Positions 50,003 through 58,806 of a stretch of DNA of 64,000 nt are shown piece by piece. Source of the stretch: Candidatus Rokuibacteriota bacterium (GTDB taxonomy: Bacteria > Methylomirabilota > Methylomirabilia > Rokubacteriales > CSP1-6); contig QHTE01000006.1 in the NCBI GenBank assembly GCA_003220685.1, positions 72,845 through 136,844 on the forward strand, given 5' to 3'. How positions within the stretch are numbered: position 1 is the first letter of the stretch; every line of letters begins with the position of its first letter. The notes under the pieces are model-generated. The model worked only from the letters and a program-made list of their open reading frames with translations. It had not been told where the DNA came from and ran no database searches. Made by a program: the position numbers and the translations under genes.

Positions 50003-51822
50003 AGGGCTACGGCGGCCGCCTGCTGTTCGTCGATCTGACGACGGGCGCCGCCCGCATCGAATCGCTCGGTGAAGCTACCGCCCGCGCGCTCCTGGGCGGC
50101 AACGGGCTCGCTGCGCGCGTCCTCTACGATCACGTCCCGGCCGGCATCGACGCGTTCGACGCGAGGAACGCGGTCGTCTTCGGCGTCGGGCCCATCACCG
50201 ACACGACCGTCCCCGGCAACAGCCGCGCGTGCGTCGCGACCAAATCGCCGCTGACCGGTCTGTTCTTCGACTCGACCTTCGGCGGGCGGTTCCCGGCGAC
50301 CCTCAAGCGCACGGGGTTCGACGCCGTGGCGATCACCGGTCGCGCGGCGGCGCCGTCCTACCTCTCGGTGACCGAGACGGGCGCGACCGTGAAGCCGGCG
50401 CCCGCGCTCTGGGGCAAGACCACGCGCGAGGCCGTGAACGCGCTCATCGACGCCGAAGGCGCCGAGGCCGACGCGATCGCAATCGGCCCCGCCGGCGAGC
50501 ATCGCGTGCGCTTCGCGGCGATGGCCCACTACTGGAAGAACCGCGAGGGGGTGTCGGGGCGCGGCGGCATCGGCGCGGTACTCGGCTCGAAAAACCTCAA
50601 GGCCGTCGTCGTCAAGGGCGCCCGCAAGACGGAGATCGCCGACTCCGCGGCGCTCAAGGCGCTCATCGACGGCACGCGCGAGTCTCTCAAGACGGGCACC
50701 AAGGCGCTCACGACCTTCGGCACGCCCTTTCTCGTCGGGCCCATCAACGCCCTCGGCGGTCTCGGCGCCTACAACCTGCGTCAGGAGACGTTCGCCGAGG
50801 CTCGCGCGGTCTCGGGCGAGGAGATGAAGGTCCACTACCACGACCGCGACACGACCTGCCTCAAGTGCCCGATCGCGTGCGGCAAGCAGTACGGGATCGC
50901 CGAGGGCGAGTTCGCCGGCACGAAGGCGAAGATGCCCGAGTACGAGACGATCTTCGCGCTCGGCCCGATGCTCGGTATCGCGAACCCCGAGGCGTTGATT
51001 CTGGCCAACGATCTCTGCGACCTCCACGGTATGGACACGATCTCGATGGGCGTCACCCTGGCGTTCGTCGCCGAGGCGCTCGAGCGCGGCTGGCTCGACC
51101 GCCGCGAGGTCGGCGTGCCGTTCGGCTGGGGGGACTGGCGCGGCATGCTCAAGCTCGTGGAGATGACGGCCCGCCGCGAGGGATTCGGCGCGCGCCTGGC
51201 CGAAGGCGCCTGGCGCCTGGCCGCGTCGGTCCATCCCGAGGGCCCGAAGCTCGTGTACGCGGTGAAGGGGCTCGAGCTGCCGGCCCACTCGGCCCGCGCG
51301 CTCAAGGGGCTCTCGATCGGCTACGCGACGGCGACGCGCGGCGGCAGCCACCACGACACGCGGCCCACGCCGCAGTACGCGCAGGGCTTCGATCGGCGCT
51401 CGACCAAGGACAAGCCCGCGTTCGCGGTGCGGAGCCAGCACTTCACCGCGCTCGGCGATTCGCTCGTCATGTGCCGCTTCACCTCCGAGCGGGGCTTCGG
51501 CCTCTTCGTCGGCGAGCCCTACGCCACGATGGTGCGCGCTGTCACCGGCTGGGACGTGACCGTGGACGAGCTCGAGCGCGTCGGCGAGCGCATCATCAAC
51601 CTCGAGCGGCTCTTCAACGTGCGCGATGGCGTGCGCCGGGCCCAGGACGTCCTGCCGTGGAAGGTGATGCACGAGCCCATCCCCGACGGACCCTCCGCCG
51701 GAATGCATTGCCCGCCGGCGGAGCTCGCCGCGATGCTCGACGAGTACTACGCGCTGCGCGGCTGGGACGGCGACGGCGTCCCGACGGCCGCGCGCCTGGC
51801 GGCCCTCGGGCTCTCGAGCTGA
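49999..51822 (+). CDS. aor: Aldehyde:ferredoxin oxidoreductase, tungsten-dependent
   Basis: AOR enzymes oxidise aldehydes to acids, passing electrons to ferredoxin, using a tungstopterin and a 4Fe-4S cluster. The 607-residue protein starts at GTG (KGYGGRLLFVDLTTG) and has the pterin-binding GNSRACVATKSPLTGLFFDS and RGGIGAVLGSKNLKAVV regions. Cluster cysteines are C287, C290 and C294 (CLKCPIAC) plus C near 492 (VMCRF), close to the positions known in Pyrococcus furiosus AOR. It has no signal peptide, so it is cytosolic despite being coupled (GTGA) to exported TPR proteins. Substrate is unknown; benzoyl-type AORs also occur in bacteria. Confidence 0.92.
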   Translation: MKGYGGRLLFVDLTTGAARIESLGEATARALLGGNGLAARVLYDHVPAGIDAFDARNAVVFGVGPITDTTVPGNSRACVATKSPLTGLFFDSTFGGRFPATLKRTGFDAVAITGRAAAPSYLSVTETGATVKPAPALWGKTTREAVNALIDAEGAEADAIAIGPAGEHRVRFAAMAHYWKNREGVSGRGGIGAVLGSKNLKAVVVKGARKTEIADSAALKALIDGTRESLKTGTKALTTFGTPFLVGPINALGGLGAYNLRQETFAEARAVSGEEMKVHYHDRDTTCLKCPIACGKQYGIAEGEFAGTKAKMPEYETIFALGPMLGIANPEALILANDLCDLHGMDTISMGVTLAFVAEALERGWLDRREVGVPFGWGDWRGMLKLVEMTARREGFGARLAEGAWRLAASVHPEGPKLVYAVKGLELPAHSARALKGLSIGYATATRGGSHHDTRPTPQYAQGFDRRSTKDKPAFAVRSQHFTALGDSLVMCRFTSERGFGLFVGEPYATMVRAVTGWDVTVDELERVGERIINLERLFNVRDGVRRAQDVLPWKVMHEPIPDGPSAGMHCPPAELAAMLDEYYALRGWDGDGVPTAARLAALGLSS

Positions 51823-51980
51823 GAGCGCGCGGCGAGCCGTGGCTCGGTCACGGTCGCTGACCCGCGTGGAGGGGCCGCCGTGGCGGATCGAGCTGTCGTC
51901 ACCCCGCTGGCCCCCGAAGTGACCGCGTAGCCGTCCTTTCGCCGCCGCGTCGATATTTGTCACGACCGTGCCAGCCTGTT

Positions 51981-52011
51981 CCGCGGCGGCCGGCGCCGGC
52001 GGCCGCCGCGG
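51981..52011. terminator. Strong hairpin downstream of the aldehyde oxidoreductase
   Basis: CCGCGGCGGCCG (51981-51992) pairs with CGGCCGCCGCGG (52000-52011). No T-run follows directly. It lies in the 255-base gap (51823-52077) where I see no gene; the end of that gap should hold the promoter of the small lipoprotein gene, but no clear boxes stand out. Confidence 0.5.
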
Positions 52012-52077
52012 TGCGTATGCCCGGATGTTTTAAGGCCGTATCCGCCTGGCACTTTTCGTGCTCGTTTCTGCCTCCCG

Positions 52078-52374
52078 ATGCGACTGGCATGGCTGGTGGC
52101 GGTGTCGGCAGCGGTCATCACGCTCGGGGGATGCTCGACCGCGCCGTTCCTGGGCTATCGCAACGGCCCGGTCACCCTCTATATCGGTGACGTGCGTCAC
52201 GTCTGCGCCGCCGGTGGGAGCAGCAACCGCGGGTGCACGATGCGCTACCCGAACGGCCGCGTCGAAGTTTACTGCGCTGACGGAGACTACGAGTGCCTCG
52301 CCCATGAGCTGCGCCATATCGTGGATCCGATGTGGGAGCACGACCTCGACCAGCGCAGCGTGTCCACCCGATAG
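52078..52374 (+). CDS. Small lipoprotein with an HExxH motif
   Basis: The 98-residue protein has a lipoprotein signal (MRLAWLVAVSAAVITLGGC, lipidated C19). The mature part holds four cysteines (about 43, 53, 66, 73), likely two disulfides, and the sequence ECLAHELRHIVDP, in which H76-E77-L-R-H80 fits the zincin zinc-binding signature HExxH. A third metal ligand could be D83 or H88. At about 80 mature residues it is smaller than known zincins, so protease activity is only a suggestion. I recognise no family. Confidence 0.72.
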   Translation: MRLAWLVAVSAAVITLGGCSTAPFLGYRNGPVTLYIGDVRHVCAAGGSSNRGCTMRYPNGRVEVYCADGDYECLAHELRHIVDPMWEHDLDQRSVSTR

Positions 52375-52502
52375 CGGCGCCCAGCGCGCAGCGACACCCC
52401 GACGAGGACGACCGGCGACCGGGTTCGTTCTTTGCTAGGTCGACCATTTTTGGGTGGTTTAGGGTGGGTGTACAGGCCACGAGCCGGGAGGAAAGAGCGG
52501 CG

Positions 52503-53252
52503 ATGTACGATCGCACGATCGATCGAGTGTCGGACAGCGCGAGCGAGTTCCTCGTCCAGTTCTATCTACACGCCCCGAAGCTCTCCGTCAGCGTCCTGCT
52601 CGCCGCCTGGCTCGTCCTGTTCTTCGGCGCGCTCTGGTACTTCGTGCTGCTGCCGGCCACCTCGAACAACCTCGTGAACGGCTCCTTCGAGGCGCGCCTG
52701 GTGGGCTGGGGCACCGGATGGCTCGAGGACTTTCCCGCGTATCGCGGCGCCGCGCGCCTGAACCAGTATCTGGCCACGCGCAACCCGCAGACGGGACAGC
52801 TCGCCGTCGCCGACTGGCACTCGGATCCGACCGAGCATCGCCCGGGCGGGCGGTTCGCGCTCTTGATCGAGCACCGCAGCGACAAGCAGACGGAGGTCTA
52901 CTCGACGCTCGCGCAGCGGATCCGGGTCCAGCCGCGAACCGGCTACAACGTGCGATTCTGGGCGAAGGTCGATCGCATGGATCACGACGGCGATCTGTGG
53001 CTGAGCCCCAACGGCAGCTCGGTCTCGTGGGACGAGCCGCGGATCGAGGTGTCGGGCGTCGGCAAGGGCTGGCAGTTCTACCGGCTCGACTTCAATTCCG
53101 GTGACCGCACCGATCTCGACATCCGCTTCGTCGCCGAAGGTCCGCTGAAGGCATGGGTCGACGACGTCGTCGTCAGCCGGGTGCCGGCGGGCGAGACGTG
53201 GGTCGAGAAGGTCGGGAGCTTGGTCCGATCGGCCTGGACCATCTTGAGATAG
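52503..53252 (+). CDS. Membrane-anchored protein with a carbohydrate-binding-like beta domain
   Basis: The 249-residue protein has an N-terminal cytoplasmic stretch, one strong membrane helix (about 30-55, LLAAWLVLFFGALWYFVLL) and an extracytoplasmic domain starting NNLVNGSFEARLVGWGTGW. This resembles the CBM4/CBM9 jelly-roll pattern, with GRFALLIEHRSDKQTEVYST, RIRVQPRTGYNVRFWAKVD and AWVDDVVVSR. These domains bind sugars, but no catalytic domain is attached. GGAGGAAAG precedes the ATG. An upstream in-frame start would add sequence without features. Confidence 0.72.
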   Translation: MYDRTIDRVSDSASEFLVQFYLHAPKLSVSVLLAAWLVLFFGALWYFVLLPATSNNLVNGSFEARLVGWGTGWLEDFPAYRGAARLNQYLATRNPQTGQLAVADWHSDPTEHRPGGRFALLIEHRSDKQTEVYSTLAQRIRVQPRTGYNVRFWAKVDRMDHDGDLWLSPNGSSVSWDEPRIEVSGVGKGWQFYRLDFNSGDRTDLDIRFVAEGPLKAWVDDVVVSRVPAGETWVEKVGSLVRSAWTILR

Positions 53253-53315
53253 ATCCTGCGCGCGCCCGGGGATGTTACGATGGCGAGCGTCCCGCTTCAG
53301 CGCTCGCTCACGCCC

Positions 53316-53391
53316 GGGCGGATAGCTCAGTTGGAAGAGCGCGGCCCTTACAAGGCCGAGGTCCCAGGTTCGATCCCTGGTCCGCCCACCA
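53316..53391 (+). tRNA. tRNA-Val (anticodon TAC)
   Basis: A 76-nt cloverleaf: acceptor GGGCGGA pairs with TCCGCCC, D-arm TAGCTCAGTTGGAAGAGC, anticodon stem CGGCC/GGCCG with loop CTTACAA (anticodon TAC at 53349-53351), T-arm CCAGGTTCGATCCCTGG, discriminator A and encoded CCA. A TACGAT hexamer at 53276-53281 is a possible -10. Confidence 0.97.
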
Positions 53392-53517
53392 GAAAATTTC
53401 GGCGGGAAAAATCCGGCCCCGAAAAATAAACCGCGCGAATTCATTGGCAATTTTCGTTTCTGAATCCTTTCCGAAATCCGCCGATGCCGTGAGAGGTTGG
53501 AGATAAGGAGGAGCACA

Positions 53518-53727
53518 ATGCACAGACTCGTAGTCAGACTCGACAGGGCCGGTGCCGGCAACCACGTCTCTCGGTGGAAGAGACAAATGGATCAGTCGAT
53601 CCGTCGTGCCGTCAGGGCCAGCCGCCGGGCGATCCAGGCGACGAACCATTCGGCGTCACCCCACAAGGCGGAGCGCATGGCGCTGAAGATGAAGAAGGCG
53701 GTCGTCAAGGCCGCGATGGGCCTGTAG
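53518..53727 (+). CDS. Small basic protein of unknown function
   Basis: The 69-residue protein begins MHRLVVRLDRAGAGNHVSRW and is rich in Arg and Lys (SIRRAVRASRRAIQA, ERMALKMKKAVVKAAMGL), so nucleic acid or ribosome binding is plausible. AAGGAGGAG (53506-53514) lies 3 nt before ACAATG, one of the best ribosome sites in the window. A clear intrinsic terminator follows, so it is a stand-alone transcript unit after tRNA-Val. The DNA between the tRNA and the gene is AT-rich for this genome. No family recognised. Confidence 0.65.
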   Translation: MHRLVVRLDRAGAGNHVSRWKRQMDQSIRRAVRASRRAIQATNHSASPHKAERMALKMKKAVVKAAMGL

Positions 53728-53773
53728 CACGGGGGCTCGGTACTCGACTTCGTCAGAGCAGCAGCCTGCGATG

Positions 53774-53810
53774 ATGGGCCGGGGATGCGCGTCCCGGCCC
53801 ATGTCATTTT
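53774..53810 (+). terminator. Intrinsic terminator
   Basis: ATGGGCCGGG (53774-53783) pairs with CCCGGCCCAT (53793-53802) around a 9-nt loop, followed by GTCATTTT. It is the only hairpin-plus-T signal I see in the window, and fits termination of the small basic protein gene. Confidence 0.75.
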
Positions 53811-53852
53811 CTCGCCCGACCGCCCGCCATCGAGGCGCGGTACGCTTGAGCC

Positions 53853-54626
53853 GTGACCTCCCACGTCGCCCGCGCACTCGACGAGCTGTACGGCGTGCCG
53901 CCGAAGGATTTCTCCAGCGCCCGTAACGCGAAGGCCGCCGCGCTGAAGGCAGCGGGGCACACCGAGGCCGCCGAAGCCGTTCGTCGGCTCGCCAAGCCCT
54001 CGCCGTTCCTCTGGGCGACGAACCAGCTCGCGCGTCTGGACCCCGAGCGCGTCGTCCGCTTCGTCGACGTCGTGCGCCGCGTGCGTCAGAGCCAGCTGCG
54101 CGACCGGCGAACGGCCGCCGAGGGGATGCAGACCATCCGGGCCGAGCTGCAGGCGCTGACGAATCGCGCGGCCGAGGTGCTGACGAAGGCGGGCTATCGG
54201 GTTCCGGCCTCCGCGATCACCCGCATCTCCAACACGCTGCTCGGCGCCGCGGTCGACGCCCAGCTGGTCGACGACCTGCGCCGCGGCCGGCTCGCCGCGG
54301 AGCTGGCCGCGCCCGGCTTCGAAGTGCTAGCGGGCGTCGAACCCGGCCGGACGCTCCAGCTGGTGCGGGGTGGAAAGGGTTCGGAGCGCCCGCTCGAGCG
54401 GGCCGAGGCGGCACGCGCACTGGAGCAGGTGGAGCGCGCGCGCCGCGCGCAGGAAGCCGAAGCCCGCCGGCGCGACGCGGAGCGGCGCGCGGCGGAGGTC
54501 GCGCGCGCCGCCGACGAAGTCCGCGAGCTCGAACGGCAGCTGGCGGACGCGCGCCGCAGGCTTCGCAGCGCTCAGCGAGAGTCGGCCGCGGCGACCGATC
54601 GCGCGCGCCGAGACACCGACTCGTAG
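53853..54626 (+). CDS. Coiled-coil protein of unknown function
   Basis: The 257-residue protein starts with GTG. The N-terminal half (ALDELYGVPPKDFSSARNAKA, RRLAKPSPFLWATNQLARLD) matches a pattern seen in uncharacterised actinobacterial proteins. The C-terminal third (about 175-257) is a long Ala/Arg/Glu coiled coil (RAEAARALEQVERARRAQEA). The role is unknown. A TACGCT hexamer (53841-53846) ends 6 nt before the start, one of several such arrangements in this window. Confidence 0.7.
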   Translation: MTSHVARALDELYGVPPKDFSSARNAKAAALKAAGHTEAAEAVRRLAKPSPFLWATNQLARLDPERVVRFVDVVRRVRQSQLRDRRTAAEGMQTIRAELQALTNRAAEVLTKAGYRVPASAITRISNTLLGAAVDAQLVDDLRRGRLAAELAAPGFEVLAGVEPGRTLQLVRGGKGSERPLERAEAARALEQVERARRAQEAEARRRDAERRAAEVARAADEVRELERQLADARRRLRSAQRESAAATDRARRDTDS

Positions 54627-54733
54627 CCCCGGGCCCCGCTCCATCCCGTCGTTCGCGCGCGGTTCGTTCACCCCGCGGCGACCAGCGCGCTCGATTCGGC
54701 AGTACCATCCAGGTGCGGGGTGCGCCCGCGCTC

Positions 54734-56524
54734 ATGGCCGCACGGATCGAAGACTACGCGCTGATCGGCAACTGCGAGACCGGCGCTCTGGTGGCGCGGG
54801 ACGGCTCGATCGACTGGCTTGCCTACCCCGCTTCGATTCGCCCGCGTGCTTCGCCGCGCTCCTCGGGACGCCGGAGCATGGTTGCTGGCAGCTCGCGCCG
54901 GCGTGCGAGATTCGCGCGGTGCGGCGACGTTACCGCCCGGGCACGCTCGTCCTCGAGACCGACTACGAGACCGACGCCGGCGCCGTGACCGTGATCGACA
55001 GCATGCCGATCCCGACCGAGGCTCCGACCGTCGTCCGCGTCGTCGAGGGCCAGCGCGGCCGGGTCGCGATGCGCATGGACTTGGCCTTTCGCCTCGACTA
55101 CGGCTCGCTGATTCCGTGGGTGCGCTGCACCGACGACGGCATCCGCGCGATCGGGGGCGCGAACGCCTTGCGTCTGCGCACGCCGATCGCGCTGCGCGGC
55201 GAGCGCTTTCACACGGTGGCCGACTTCGAGGTCGCCGCCGGACAGCGCGTGCCGTTCACGCTCGCGTGGTACCCGTCGTGGGGACCCGAGCCATCCGCGG
55301 TGGAGCCCGAGACCGCGATCGAGGCGACCGAGCGGTGGTGGCGAAACTGGTCCGAGCGGTGCACCTGCGACGGCGAATGGCGCGAGGCCGTGGTTCGATC
55401 GCTCATCACGCTCAAGGCGCTGACGTACGCGCCGACCGGCGGCCTGGTCGCCGCGGTGACGACGTCGGTGCCGGAGCGGCTGGGGGGCGTGCGCAACTGG
55501 GACTATCGCTACTGCTGGCTCCGTGACGCCACGTTCGCGCTCTACGCCTTGATGACGGGTGGCTACGTCGAGGAAGCGCGCGCCTGGCGCGCCTGGCTCC
55601 TGCGCGCGATCGCCGGCAAGCCGTCCCAGGCGCAGGTCCTCTACGGCGTGGCCGGCGAGCGGCTCCTGCCCGAGTGGGAAGTGCCGTGGCTTCCCGGTTA
55701 TGAGGGCAGCGTCCCGCCCCGCGTCGGCAACGCGGCGACCAGCCAGTTCCAGCTGGACGTGCTCGGCGAGGTCGCGGACGCCCTCCACTGTGCCCGGCGT
55801 ATCGGGCTCGAAGCCGCCAAAGAGGCCTGGCGAGTCGAAAGCACCCTGGTCGAGTTCGTCGAGTCCGCATGGCGCGAGCCCGACGAGGGCATCTGGGAGG
55901 TTCGGGGCCCACGCCGGCCGTTCACTCACTCCCGGGTGATGGCGTGGGTCGCGCTCGATCGCGCCGTCAAGGCGGTCGAGCGCTTCGGCCTCGAGGGCCC
56001 GGTCTCGCGCTGGCGAGAGGTGCGCGCCGTAATCCACGACGACGTGTGCCGGAACGGCTTCGACCGGGAGATCGGCGCCTTCGTCCAGTACTACGGCTCG
56101 AAGGTGCTCGACGCGAGCCTCTTGTTGATTCCGCTCGTCGGATTCCTTCCGGCGACGGATCCGCGCGTGCTCGGGACCGTCGAGGTCATCCGCAGGCATC
56201 TCACGAGCGATGGCCTGGTGGCGCGCTACCAGACCACGCCCGACCTCGACGGCCTGCCCCCGGGCGAACGGAGCCTTTCTCGCGTGCACCTTCTGGCTCG
56301 CCGACAATCTCGCCTTACAGGGCAAGCGAGCGGAGGCGCGGGCGCTCTTCGAGCGGCTCCTCGACATCCGCAACGACGTCGGCCTGCTGTCCGAGCAGTA
56401 CGACCCGCACGAGCGGCGCCTCGTGGGTAACTTTCCTCAGGCCTTCTCCCACGTCGGCCTGATCAACACGGCGAGAAATCTCTCCCGGCGCGGCGGGCCT
56501 GCCGAGCACCGAAAGGAAGGCTGA
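54734..56524 (+). pseudogene. GH15 family glycoside hydrolase (trehalase/glucoamylase-like) with two frameshifts
   Basis: Joined across frames the sequence matches a complete GH15 protein of about 597 residues: RIEDYALIGNCETGALVARD, then LPRFDSPACFAALLG, NWDYRYCWLRDATFALYAL, EPDEGIWEVRG (catalytic acid region), and ACTFWLADNLALQGKRAEA with a normal end. A base is missing at about 54820 (GGCTT-GCC where GGCTTTGCC would restore IDWLCLPRF). An extra base occurs near 56264-56268 (GGCGAACGGAGCC where GGCGA-GGAGCC fits GEGAFLACTF), exactly at the second catalytic glutamate. The two shifts cancel each other, yet the 1.4-kb middle is well preserved. Recent inactivation or assembly errors are both possible. 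Confidence 0.85.
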
Positions 56525-56552
56525 GACCGGCGAGCTTGCCCACGTCGCCGCG

Positions 56553-56939
56553 TCAGCCGCGTTGCATCAGCTGGATCAGCGTTTCGTACAACCGACGGGG
56601 CGAGACCGGCTTGAGCATCTGGGCGTCGAATCCGGCGCGGAGCATGCCGTCGCGGGGAAAGGGATGCCCGGTGACGGCGAGGACGGGCACGGTCGGCCTC
56701 GTCGGGAGCTGCCGGATCTGCCCGACGAGCCAGAAGCCGCTGCGTCCGGGCATGGCCACGTCGGTGACGACCGCGTCGAACTCCGAGCTCTGGAGGGCCG
56801 CGAGTGCCGCCTCGGCGGTCGGCGTGGATACGACGTCCGCGCCGCCGAGCTCGAGCAGCATCACCATCGATTCCCGCGCATCGGTGTCGTCCTCGAGGAG
56901 GAGGATGCGCTTGCCGGCGAGCGGGGCGCCGTCATCCAT
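56553..56939 (-). CDS. Single-domain response regulator
   Basis: The 128-residue protein is a receiver domain only: LLLEDDTDARESMVMLLELG with the acidic pocket, phosphoacceptor Asp in AVVTDVAMPGRSG (about 60), T/A in VLAVTGHPF and K in AQMLKPVSPRRL. With no output domain it probably passes phosphate on or binds a target. It ends 28 nt from the convergent GH15 gene and lies 10 nt downstream of the next minus-strand gene. Confidence 0.85.
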   Translation of the reverse strand: MDDGAPLAGKRILLLEDDTDARESMVMLLELGGADVVSTPTAEAALAALQSSEFDAVVTDVAMPGRSGFWLVGQIRQLPTRPTVPVLAVTGHPFPRDGMLRAGFDAQMLKPVSPRRLYETLIQLMQRG

Positions 56940-56949
56940 CGCGGGCTCG

Positions 56950-57489
56950 TCACATCGTCGGCCGGTGTCCGACCAGGAGCTCGAGCGCCTTCGGATGCGT
57001 GAGCTTCGGGCTGGTCGATTTCACTGCGTACATCCCGAACTCGCTGAGCGTCAGCAGCAAGCGCCGCTCCTCCTCCGACGGAAAGTTGCCGTCCTGGACC
57101 GCGACGAAGAGACCGGTGCTGGCGGCGTTCGCCGGCAGCGCGCGGTAGACGCCGTGGGCCGGCCATCCGCCCTCGACGAAGACTTCCAGAAGCTCCTGGG
57201 CGAATCTTACCGCTTCGCTGTCCGGCACGGCGACCACGCGGAAATCGATCGGCGATGGAAGCAGGCGCAGCCGGTGCACGAGGTGCTCGCGCTGCAGGCG
57301 TCCCAATTGCCGATGGGTCGAGCGCTCGTACGCGCGCCAGCCGAGCAGGGTGGTCAGCAAGGCGAGCGCGGCCGCGGCCACGTTGTAGCCCGGGTGGTCC
57401 CAGATGGCCGCCAGCGCGAGCGCGGCGCTGAGCATGGCCGAAGCGACGCTCGCGATCAGCAGAAACCTCGGGGACTCGTCCCAGCGCAT
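56950..57489 (-). CDS. Two-helix membrane protein with a cytosolic domain, unknown function
   Basis: The 179-residue protein begins MRWDESPRFLLIASVASAML, with two hydrophobic helices (about 8-30 and 34-52) and then a soluble domain (SPIDFRVVAVPDSEAVRFAQ, FVEGGWPAHGVYRALPANAA, TGLFVAVQDGNFPSEEERRL). The soluble part resembles the small domain seen after membrane helices in some bacterial proteins of unknown role. The ATG is chosen because upstream sequence in frame is low complexity. A response regulator follows 10 nt later. Confidence 0.65.
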   Translation of the reverse strand: MRWDESPRFLLIASVASAMLSAALALAAIWDHPGYNVAAAALALLTTLLGWRAYERSTHRQLGRLQREHLVHRLRLLPSPIDFRVVAVPDSEAVRFAQELLEVFVEGGWPAHGVYRALPANAASTGLFVAVQDGNFPSEEERRLLLTLSEFGMYAVKSTSPKLTHPKALELLVGHRPTM

Positions 57490-57721
57490 GGCCGCCTCAA
57501 TGATAGCGGCGCCGCGCGGGACGTGCACGGCGGGCCGAATCCGAGCGAAAATGGGCCGATGAGCCCCTGGCATGTCGCCGGCCGGCCGCTCCTCGCCAAC
57601 CCGCCCTCGCCGACCGAAGGCCAGGGCGCAACCCACACCGCCGCGGGGACCGGGATCGCCTGCCGCACTCCGCGGGTTTCGTGGCCCGCCGGCATTGTCG
57701 GCGTGGATCGATAGGACGACC

Positions 57722-58087
57722 ATGGCGGCGGCTCGTCGATACCGTCTCGTGGCCGCGTGGGCCATCGGGCAGGTCGTGGCGGGTAGCCTCCTCATCTTCG
57801 TGGCCGCGCTCGCCGCGTTCGCCGTGCTCTCGCCGTGGCCGGCGGACATCGTCTCGCGCGTGCCCGTGGAGTGGCGATCGCGGTTCGCTCCCGCGGCCAT
57901 CGCGGCGATCTCGCTCGCGGTCATTCTCGGCGGCGCGATCGTGCTCAGCGGCCTGATGCTGCTCTTGCTCCGTGATGTCCACCGTCACGTCGCCCGCCTC
58001 GAGGCACGCGAGGGCAGGCGCGGGCGCGAGCTCCGGCGATCGCCCGATCGGCGCGACCCGACCTCTCGCCTGCTCCCCCGGCGCTGA
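57722..58087 (+). CDS. Small two-helix membrane protein, unknown function
   Basis: The 121-residue protein has two hydrophobic helices (about 8-35 and 58-80, the second with ISLAVILGGAIVLSGLMLLL) and a basic, charged tail (ARLEAREGRRGRELRRSPDR). No family is recognised. The gap 57490-57721 before it, between divergent genes, contains no other feature I can support. Confidence 0.55.
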   Translation: MAAARRYRLVAAWAIGQVVAGSLLIFVAALAAFAVLSPWPADIVSRVPVEWRSRFAPAAIAAISLAVILGGAIVLSGLMLLLLRDVHRHVARLEAREGRRGRELRRSPDRRDPTSRLLPRR

Positions 58088-58115
58088 GCGCTCCGTTCCG
58101 AGAGCGCGTGGGGCG

Positions 58116-58763
58116 TCAGCGGGAGACCACCAGCCGCCGTGCCTGTTGCATGACGCCTCCCGCGGTCACCGTGCCCGCGGGTGTCACGTCGAGCCCTGCC
58201 TGTCGCAAGGCCCGCGCCACCCAGGTATTGCATGTGTTGAACAGGTGATACCGGCTCCGCGCCGCGTAAAACCAGCTGGTACCGTCGAGGCCGCGCTCCA
58301 GGCGCGCCGGACGACCTGCGCCGTCGGACTGGTACTCGTCGTGGAAGAAGCGGGTCATCGCGTCGAAGCCAGTGCGCGGAACGGCGAGCTCGACGACCGC
58401 GCCGGCGGGAAAGCCGGCCAGGGTCGATTCGTTGAGCCCCCCGATGTGGAGCACGCTGCCCGACGTGAAGAACGCCGCCTTGACGGCGAGCCAGCCGGTC
58501 GCGTTCCTCGCCATGTAGAAATCACGGTCGCCCCACGCGACCTCCACGAGCGGCGCACCCAGAAAATCACGCACCTCCGGCCAGAGCGCCGGGTCCACCT
58601 GGTCTCGGCGCACGACGATCGCAGTGTGCCAGCCGTGATCGACGACCCACACGGCGTGGAGCGGCCCGCTGCGCGCCGGCTCGCGCTCGGCCGCCGGCAT
58701 GGCGCAGCCGGCGGCCAGCGCGACCGCCGCGAGGAACCCGGCGACGCGAGTCGTTGACCCCAC
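58116..58763 (-). CDS. DUF2459 family lipoprotein
   Basis: The protein has a lipoprotein signal (RVAGFLAAVALAAGC) and a mature domain with VWVVDHGWHTAIVVRRDQVD, EVAWGDRDFYM and FNTCNTWVARALRQAGL. This pattern fits DUF2459, whose conserved His and Cys-Asn-Thr-W motifs suggest a papain/NlpC-like fold; function is unproven. The start is uncertain: GTG 58763 or GTG 58775. A further ATG at 58814 would overlap the ribosome site of the divergent gene and is less likely. Confidence 0.75.
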   Translation of the reverse strand: MGSTTRVAGFLAAVALAAGCAMPAAEREPARSGPLHAVWVVDHGWHTAIVVRRDQVDPALWPEVRDFLGAPLVEVAWGDRDFYMARNATGWLAVKAAFFTSGSVLHIGGLNESTLAGFPAGAVVELAVPRTGFDAMTRFFHDEYQSDGAGRPARLERGLDGTSWFYAARSRYHLFNTCNTWVARALRQAGLDVTPAGTVTAGGVMQQARRLVVSR

Positions 58764-58806
58764 CTCGTCGGGCACTGTATACCGCTCGGAGAGCAGGGAG
58801 GACCCC

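Noticed and set aside
51823..52077. A further small gene between aor and the HELRH lipoprotein
   Set aside because: Only a short minus-strand frame without ribosome site or motif; the region contains a strong hairpin instead.
54734..56524. Programmed ribosomal frameshifting in the GH15 gene
   Set aside because: No slippery heptamer or downstream structure is evident at either site, and GH15 enzymes are not known to use recoding; a sequence error or pseudogene is simpler.
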